Source: Caldilineaceae bacterium
Lineage (GTDB): Bacteria; Chloroflexota; Anaerolineae; Caldilineales; Caldilineaceae
Assembly (NCBI GenBank): GCA_028819675.1
Contig: JAPPKT010000431.1
Coordinates: forward strand, 1-10,347
Direction: 5' to 3'
DNA: 10,347 bases
Below, piece by piece: positions 6,630 to 10,347 of this stretch (within the stretch, counting starts at the first letter, position 1; each line of letters begins with the position of its first letter). Made by a program: the position numbers and the translations under genes. The notes below the pieces were generated by a model. It was not told the origin of the DNA and ran no database searches. It saw only the letters and a program-made list of their open reading frames with translations.

Positions 6630-7050
6630 GCTCGTCCAGAAGCGCAAGCACCGCATTCTCAATCGCGGCCAGCCCGGAGTCTGCGTCCGCCACATCTAGG
6701 TCATAGATCTTCCAATAGCGGACCCGCTCTGTCCATTCAGGGAATCGCGCCGCCATGAGAGGACGGTGCTCCACCTCATTCATTGCAACAGTCAGATTAG
6801 CTGCAATCAAATCCGACGACTGCAAGTCCATCGGCAGTCGGAGCGGATCGCGCGGCGCCATCCCGAGCCGCCGCAGACGGTCCAGGGCATGCCTCGACAT
6901 GAAACCTAGGTTTTCCAGGCTTGGCTGAAGCCCCCGACTGGTCGCCTGCCACGGCAGTTGCCTTTCCCGGGCATGTTCGTTGAAAAAATGCTCGGCAAAA
7001 CGGCTGCGGTAATAGTTTCCCGTGCACAGGAACAACACAGTGGCGGTCAT
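6616..7050 (-). CDS. Low-molecular-weight protein tyrosine phosphatase family protein
   Basis: A 144-residue protein with the LMW-PTP P-loop directly after the first beta strand: VLFLCTGNYYRSR, with nucleophile C9 and phosphate-binding R15 in a CX5R arrangement. Differences from the usual CxGNxCRSP: the second Cys is Tyr (Y14) and the Pro is Arg (R17). Near the C-terminus WKIYDLDVAD (113-122) offers D117 as the candidate general acid, but the customary Asp-Pro is Asp-Leu. Activity on phosphotyrosine or small phosphoesters is plausible but unproven. An arsenate-reductase-like role is less likely without the extra cysteines. It starts 22 nt after the methyltransferase stop with only a weak GGGA ribosome site, consistent with translation within the pfkA operon. 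Its 3' end overlaps the oxidoreductase gene on the other strand. Confidence 0.85.
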   Translation of the reverse strand: MTATVLFLCTGNYYRSRFAEHFFNEHARERQLPWQATSRGLQPSLENLGFMSRHALDRLRRLGMAPRDPLRLPMDLQSSDLIAANLTVAMNEVEHRPLMAARFPEWTERVRYWKIYDLDVADADSGLAAIENAVLALLDELSAL

Positions 7051-7072
7051 CGTTCCCGAACCCCGTTTTCTA

Positions 7073-7696
7073 TCAATGATTTCGAAGTGATATCGCCTGA
7101 AAACTGTCAGCGCTTGACCCTTCTCGCCCTATCACCTCAAAGGAAAGTACCTCGAAGAAGCGTTCCAGGATCTGTTGCAGTTCGTCATCTGCGTAAAGTG
7201 CATAGAAGCGTTTGGGCTCATAGAAGTCCTCTTCCCGTACGCCTTCAAAGCTTCGACCCCCATGCATGATGATGAATACCAGCCCCTTAGGCTTCACGAC
7301 CCGCCGGATCTCCTGCAGCACGTCCGCCAAGCCCGCTTTTGGCACGTGCAGAAGACAGTTCTGCGCGAACAGGCCGTCAAATCGGCCGTCCGGAAACGCC
7401 AGTCGCAGAAAATCCATCTCGTATGCTTCCAGCCCCTTCTCTCGGCACAGTCGTACCATCTCCGGCGAAAGATCCGTGCACACCACCTTCATTCCACCGT
7501 CCTGGAAGAAGCGCCCTGCCTGCCCCGTACCGGCCCCAATCTCCAACAGTGACGTCATACCTTCCGCCTGCAAACACTGCAAAAACTGCGACCACAGCCC
7601 CACCTTCCACTCCTGGACCGGATTCGCATCCCGCTGTTCGGCTTTCGCATCGTAAGCGCGCTTGAGATCAGCAGAGACACTGCAATAGTCTGTCAC
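7073..7696 (-). CDS. Class I SAM-dependent methyltransferase
   Basis: A 207-residue protein read from GTG at 7694-7696. The SAM-binding motif LLEIGAGTG is at residues 50-58, the acidic strand end VVCTDLSPEM at 71-80 (D75), then FDGLFAQNCLLHVPK (106-120) and RRVVKPKGLVFIIMHGG (131-147). This is the Methyltransf_11/25 arrangement. The substrate is unknown. The reading frame is open further upstream to an ATG at 7823-7825, but that extension lies inside the end of pfkA and is rich in Arg, Pro and Ser. A near-perfect ribosome site sits just before the GTG, so the shorter form is preferred. It starts 25 nt after the pfkA stop and ends 22 nt before the phosphatase gene, so the three genes form one operon. 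Confidence 0.88.
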   Translation of the reverse strand: MTDYCSVSADLKRAYDAKAEQRDANPVQEWKVGLWSQFLQCLQAEGMTSLLEIGAGTGQAGRFFQDGGMKVVCTDLSPEMVRLCREKGLEAYEMDFLRLAFPDGRFDGLFAQNCLLHVPKAGLADVLQEIRRVVKPKGLVFIIMHGGRSFEGVREEDFYEPKRFYALYADDELQQILERFFEVLSFEVIGREGSSADSFQAISLRNH

Positions 7697-7706
7697 GGAG
7701 CCCCCG

Positions 7707-7717
7707 CACCTCCTTTC
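7707..7717 (-). promoter_or_regulatory. Strong Shine-Dalgarno deciding the methyltransferase start
   Basis: On the minus strand the AAAGGAGGTG stretch is almost fully complementary to the 16S rRNA tail. It lies in the 25-nt gap between the pfkA stop and the GTG, about 10-12 nt from that start codon. This suggests efficient independent translation rather than simple coupling. Confidence 0.75.
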
Positions 7718-7721
7718 TCTC

Positions 7722-10001
7722 TCAGGAGGGTTCGGCCTGGCCCGAGACTGACTGTTCGAAAAACCCCGGCCCGGGCTGGGCCAGCATGCGTGCCAAAGGC
7801 CGCAGTTCCATCCACCACTGCTCAAGGGGCCGCTGATGAACCTCGTCCATCAGCCTGGGAATCCGATAGAGCGGGGTAGAGGTGACGTCGCCCTCCTCAA
7901 TCCCCAGACAAACGGCCCCAACATCCGAATATCGCCTTGCCCCAGGGCGGCTCGCCGCCTCTCCGATGATTCGCACCGCTTCCCAGGCAAGTCGCGCCGC
8001 TAGGATGCGGTCGAACGGGGACGGATTGCCGCCTTGCTGCAGATGTCCCAGTATAGACTGGCGCACCTCGAAAAGGTCTCCCCCTTCCTCTTCGAAGAGT
8101 GCGGAAATGAAGGAAGTTGTGTAGAAGGAGTTTGCAGCTTCGTTCCGTATCATAAGCCCCAAACGCTTGCCCTGCTGGAATCCCTGCTTCAGGAGCTCAA
8201 TGTCACGTTCGAGGTCCTTGAGCGTAATCCCCTCCTCGTGCAGATAGACGCGTTCCGCCCCCGTGGCGATCGCGCTCATCAGGGCCAGATACCCGCAGAA
8301 CCGTCCCATCACTTCGACGATGAAGCACCGGTTCAGGGCCACTGCGGACTGCTTTATCTTGTCGACCACTTCCACGATGCTGTTCAGGGCTGTGTCAGCG
8401 CCTATACTCAGCTCCGAGCCTGGCAGATTATTGTTAATGCTGGCAGGGATGCAAATTATGGGTATGTCAAACGCCGGGAAGTTATGTCGCTCTTCGTACA
8501 ATTTGTGAGCAGCGTGATACCCCGCCCAACCCCCTATCATCACGATCGCATCCACCTGACGTTTCTCGAGCACCTGCGCCGCCGCGTACAGCTCCGCACC
8601 CTCCGGGGTTTTGCGGCTGCTTCCAAGCTCCGACCCGCCGGTCGGCGCCCAACCGTTGACCGTCATCCAGTTCATCTCTTGGATGTCGTCGTCGATCAGG
8701 CCCCGGAATCCCCACTTGACACCCAGCGGTATATGGCCGTTATCCTCCAGCATGCGTACGACCGCACGCGTCGCCGCATTCATTCCCGGCGCCGGCGCCC
8801 CGCCCGTCATAACTGCAACCCGCAGTCGTCGCTTATTCGGTTGCGGCGGTCGTGGGTTGGCGCGAATGAGCGTTCGCAAAATGCGGAAGGAGTCCTTGTA
8901 GGCCTTGCCCCGGTACTCCATCGCCTCATCAAACATGCATTCGTGGATACATCTGCCAACTTTCAGCGTCTGGTCCACGCACTCCGCCAGAGAGCTGTGA
9001 ACAATCTTGTTGTTCTCTATCCCAATCAGTACCGCTTCATCGCTTGGTCCGGCCTGCAGGACCGTTTCCGCTGCCGCCGCCCCTAGCAATGTCGCCATAA
9101 CCCGGTCGGAGGCGCTGGGAGAGCCGCCGCGCTGCACGTGACCGAGAACCGTCACCCGTGCCTCTTCGCCCAGGTACTTGGTCAGCACCTCTTCTACATA
9201 GCCGCTGGAGATCGGGTTGCCGTGACGGTCCTGCGCCCCCTCTGCAACCACCACAATACTGTCCCTCCGGCCCATCTCTCGGCCCTGGCGCAAGATCGAG
9301 CACATCCTCTCTTCCCACGCATCCAGATTCGGCGGGCTCTCCGGAATCAGCGCAAAATCCGCCCCCGAAGCCAGCGCGCCCATCAGCGCCAGATGGCCGC
9401 AGTGATGACCCATCACCTCGACCACAAAAGTGCGTTGGTGACTGGCAGCCGTGCTCGTGATCGCGTCTAGCGCTTCGGTGATGCGGTGCAACGCGGAGTC
9501 CGTTCCGATCGAATGGTCCGTTCCAAACATGTCATTGTCGATCGAACCGACCAGACCCGCGACCGCAAGGAATCCGTACTCCTCCTTAAACGAAAGTTCC
9601 AGGCGTCCCTCGGCCGCCAGCTCCTCCACCAACGAGCCCCACTCCTCCCGCAGGACCTGCGCACCGGTCAAGCTGCCGTCGCCGCCGATCACAATCAATC
9701 GGTTGATGCCTTGCAGAAGCAAATTGTATACCGCCTCTTTTCGCCCTTCCCTTTCGAGAAAACCCGGGCTTCTGGCCGTCCCCAATAGGGTTCCACCCTG
9801 CTGCAGCACCCCTCCCACCGAGTCCCAGTTGAAGGGCCGTATCAGGCTTCCGCCCTCAATCATCCCCTGAAACCCTTCGAATATCCCGTATACTTCCGCC
9901 CTCCTCTCCAACGCCGCGCGCACCGCCGAACGTACAGCCGCATTCATGCCCTGCGCGTCGCCTCCGCTTGTGAGGACCCCAAGACGAACTGTCTTTGCCA
10001 T
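7722..10001 (-). CDS. pfkA: Tandem two-domain ATP-dependent 6-phosphofructokinase
   Basis: A 759-residue fusion of two PFK domains, against about 320 for usual bacterial PfkA. N-half (1-380): TSGGD (11-15), IGGDGS (105-110) and GSIDND (152-157) with catalytic base D155. Sugar-phosphate residues are R190, MGHHCG (197-202), E221 in ESP, R282 and H288 in LGHVQRGG. Gly at 109 and 152 indicates ATP rather than pyrophosphate use. C-half (392-740): GGD becomes GGA (400-402), GGDGS becomes GGWAGY (490-495) and the IDND base becomes INNN (522-525). R558, MGRFCG (565-570), R647 and H653 are kept. So the C-half looks non-catalytic, with its sugar-phosphate pocket retained, as in eukaryotic PFK where the equivalent site binds fructose 2,6-bisphosphate; the effector here is unknown. 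AGGAGG 7 nt before the ATG fixes the start. It leads the operon with the methyltransferase and phosphatase genes. Confidence 0.95.
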   Translation of the reverse strand: MAKTVRLGVLTSGGDAQGMNAAVRSAVRAALERRAEVYGIFEGFQGMIEGGSLIRPFNWDSVGGVLQQGGTLLGTARSPGFLEREGRKEAVYNLLLQGINRLIVIGGDGSLTGAQVLREEWGSLVEELAAEGRLELSFKEEYGFLAVAGLVGSIDNDMFGTDHSIGTDSALHRITEALDAITSTAASHQRTFVVEVMGHHCGHLALMGALASGADFALIPESPPNLDAWEERMCSILRQGREMGRRDSIVVVAEGAQDRHGNPISSGYVEEVLTKYLGEEARVTVLGHVQRGGSPSASDRVMATLLGAAAAETVLQAGPSDEAVLIGIENNKIVHSSLAECVDQTLKVGRCIHECMFDEAMEYRGKAYKDSFRILRTLIRANPRPPQPNKRRLRVAVMTGGAPAPGMNAATRAVVRMLEDNGHIPLGVKWGFRGLIDDDIQEMNWMTVNGWAPTGGSELGSSRKTPEGAELYAAAQVLEKRQVDAIVMIGGWAGYHAAHKLYEERHNFPAFDIPIICIPASINNNLPGSELSIGADTALNSIVEVVDKIKQSAVALNRCFIVEVMGRFCGYLALMSAIATGAERVYLHEEGITLKDLERDIELLKQGFQQGKRLGLMIRNEAANSFYTTSFISALFEEEGGDLFEVRQSILGHLQQGGNPSPFDRILAARLAWEAVRIIGEAASRPGARRYSDVGAVCLGIEEGDVTSTPLYRIPRLMDEVHQRPLEQWWMELRPLARMLAQPGPGFFEQSVSGQAEPS

Positions 10002-10002
10002 G

Positions 10003-10033
10003 TGCCGCCCTCCTATTGCGGCAAAACTGCCGC
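10003..10033 (-). promoter_or_regulatory. Alternative hairpins around the pfkA ribosome site
   Basis: In the mRNA, TGCCGC (10028-10033 on the plus strand reads the same motif) is part of a GCGGCA-GTTT-TGCCGC hairpin ending at 10018, just upstream of AGGAGG (10009-10014). A second GCGGCA copy lies between AGGAGG and the ATG (10003-10008) and could pair with the same TGCCGC element, placing the ribosome site in a 9-nt loop. The two 6-bp stems are mutually exclusive. A further CTGCG/CGCAG hairpin occupies 10035-10050. Pairing is visible; a switching role is inference. Confidence 0.4.
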
Positions 10034-10072
10034 CCTGCGCTTTTCCGCAGTGGCGCCATCAATTTCACCAGG

Positions 10073-10081
10073 ATTATAGCA
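10073..10081 (-). promoter_or_regulatory. Extended -10 promoter of pfkA
   Basis: The minus strand reads TGCTATAAT, a consensus -10 with the TGn extension. At 17 nt upstream there is no recognisable -35 (TACGAA), which extended -10 promoters can tolerate. Transcription would start near 10066, about 65 nt before the pfkA ATG. The sequence just upstream contains TAGCTTGCTA, a short imperfect palindrome. Confidence 0.65.
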
Positions 10082-10116
10082 TGTAGCAAGCTATTTTCGT
10101 ACCTCGTCTTTCTGCA

Positions 10117-10139
10117 TGGGGGCATCCCCAATTTGGGGG
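10117..10139. repeat. Overlapping G/C inverted repeats upstream of the pfkA promoter
   Basis: TGGGG-GCAT-CCCCA (10117-10130) and CCCCAATTTGGGG (10126-10138) share the same C4 block, so two alternative foldbacks are possible. They lie about 40-60 bp upstream of the pfkA -10. No poly-T follows on either strand, so I do not call a terminator. Apart from this, I see no gene or other clear signal in 10082-10210. Confidence 0.45.
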
Positions 10140-10216
10140 CGGATTTCCCTTACCTCTGGCAGCAGCGGTGCCGCAGTCACTCCCAGTTCAAATCTGAGGC
10201 AGGGATTGCATAGTCT

Positions 10217-10258
10217 CTGACCACCGACAACTGACCACTAACTACTGACCACTGTAGT
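10217..10258. repeat. Degenerate 7-bp tandem repeat cluster (consensus CTGACCA)
   Basis: Six consecutive heptamers: CTGACCA, CCGACAA, CTGACCA, CTAACTA, CTGACCA, CTGTAGT. Every second unit is an exact CTGACCA. Such heptameric degenerate repeats resemble the short tandemly repeated repetitive sequences known between genes in cyanobacteria and some other phyla. It is non-coding and has no CRISPR spacing. Confidence 0.7.
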
Positions 10259-10261
10259 TCT

Positions 10262-10288
10262 GGGCGGTCGGGGCGATTAGGGCCGCCC
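10262..10288. terminator. GC stem followed by a short T run, possible terminator
   Basis: GGGCGG (10262-10267) can pair with CCGCCC (10283-10288) around a 15-nt loop, followed by ATTTT. This could end a plus-strand transcript, but no plus-strand gene lies upstream within reach. It also abuts the unreliable homopolymer end, so confidence is low. Confidence 0.2.
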
Positions 10289-10293
10289 ATTTT

Positions 10294-10347
10294 GGGGGGG
10301 GGGGGGCGCGCCCCCCCCCCCCCCCCCCCCCCACCAACGCCCCCCCC
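10294..10347. other. Terminal poly-G/poly-C stretch, probable sequencing or assembly artefact
   Basis: Thirteen G (10294-10306), CGCG, twenty-two C (10311-10332), a short ACCAACG, then eight C to the end. The foldback of a G run into a C run at a contig edge is typical of low-signal poly-G reads joined by an assembler. It should not be interpreted biologically without long-read support. Confidence 0.8.

Noticed and set aside
7697..7825. N-terminal extension of the methyltransferase to an upstream ATG
   Set aside because: The extension overlaps the pfkA 3' end, is low-complexity, and is made unnecessary by the strong ribosome site before GTG 7694-7696.
8034..9086. Long open frame on the plus strand (350 residues)
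   Set aside because: It lies wholly inside pfkA on the other strand, and its composition is that of a shadow frame of a GC-rich gene.
10135..10210. tRNA-like stretch with GCGGATTT at one end and AGTTCAAATCT further on
   Set aside because: The acceptor ends are not complementary and no D or anticodon arm can be folded; only the T-loop-like string resembles a tRNA.
10217..10258. CRISPR array
   Set aside because: Repeat units are 7 bp and directly adjacent, with no spacers of 25-40 bp and no cas genes nearby.

Overview
The window reads as an ordinary GC-rich bacterial chromosome segment ending at a ragged contig edge (right end). The gene set suggests a heterotrophic bacterium that uses inositol and sugar acids. 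It comprises iolB/iolC, a sugar-acid dehydratase of the enolase superfamily, a DinB-fold protein, a coiled-coil/PD-(D/E)XK-like protein with heptad repeats, and a tandem-duplicated phosphofructokinase. From memory this mix fits Chloroflexota of the Caldilinea type. That placement is inference only; there is no rRNA or marker gene here.

Left block (1-3350, all minus strand). A divergent promoter region near 3321-3407 fires leftward into a SpoIIE/RsbX-like PP2C phosphatase and a small P-loop kinase-like protein. A second good promoter (TTGACA-17-TATATG) sits on the stop codon of the kinase gene. It should start a separate transcript: long GC-rich leader, DinB-family protein, iolB, iolC (iolC runs off the left edge). 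IolC and IolB are consecutive-pathway enzymes of myo-inositol catabolism (IolB makes 5-dehydro-2-deoxygluconate, IolC phosphorylates it).

Middle block (3379-6629, plus strand). The rightward divergent promoter (TTGACA-17-GATAAT) drives a galactonate-dehydratase-like enolase-superfamily enzyme. It is followed by a protein with a heptad coiled coil and a PD-(D/E)XK-like domain, preceded by a perfect 16-bp palindrome. Next is a PIG3-type NADPH:quinone oxidoreductase.

Right block (6616-10081, minus strand). An extended -10 promoter (TGCTATAAT) leads to a 759-residue two-domain ATP-type phosphofructokinase, then a SAM methyltransferase and a low-molecular-weight phosphotyrosine phosphatase in a tight operon. 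The phosphatase gene converges on and overlaps the oxidoreductase gene by 14 bp. The PFK has an intact N-terminal catalytic half. Its C-terminal half has lost the ATP and catalytic-base residues but kept sugar-phosphate residues, the architecture of eukaryotic PFK.

The 346 bp beyond the PFK start hold its promoter and leader, G/C inverted repeats, a degenerate 7-bp repeat cluster and a terminal poly-G/poly-C stretch that looks artefactual. I do not see a CRISPR array, insertion sequence, phage gene, RNA gene or a clearly new multi-gene system. The most interesting items are the eukaryote-like tandem PFK with its possible translational switch, the paired divergent promoters, and the recently expanded heptad repeat.
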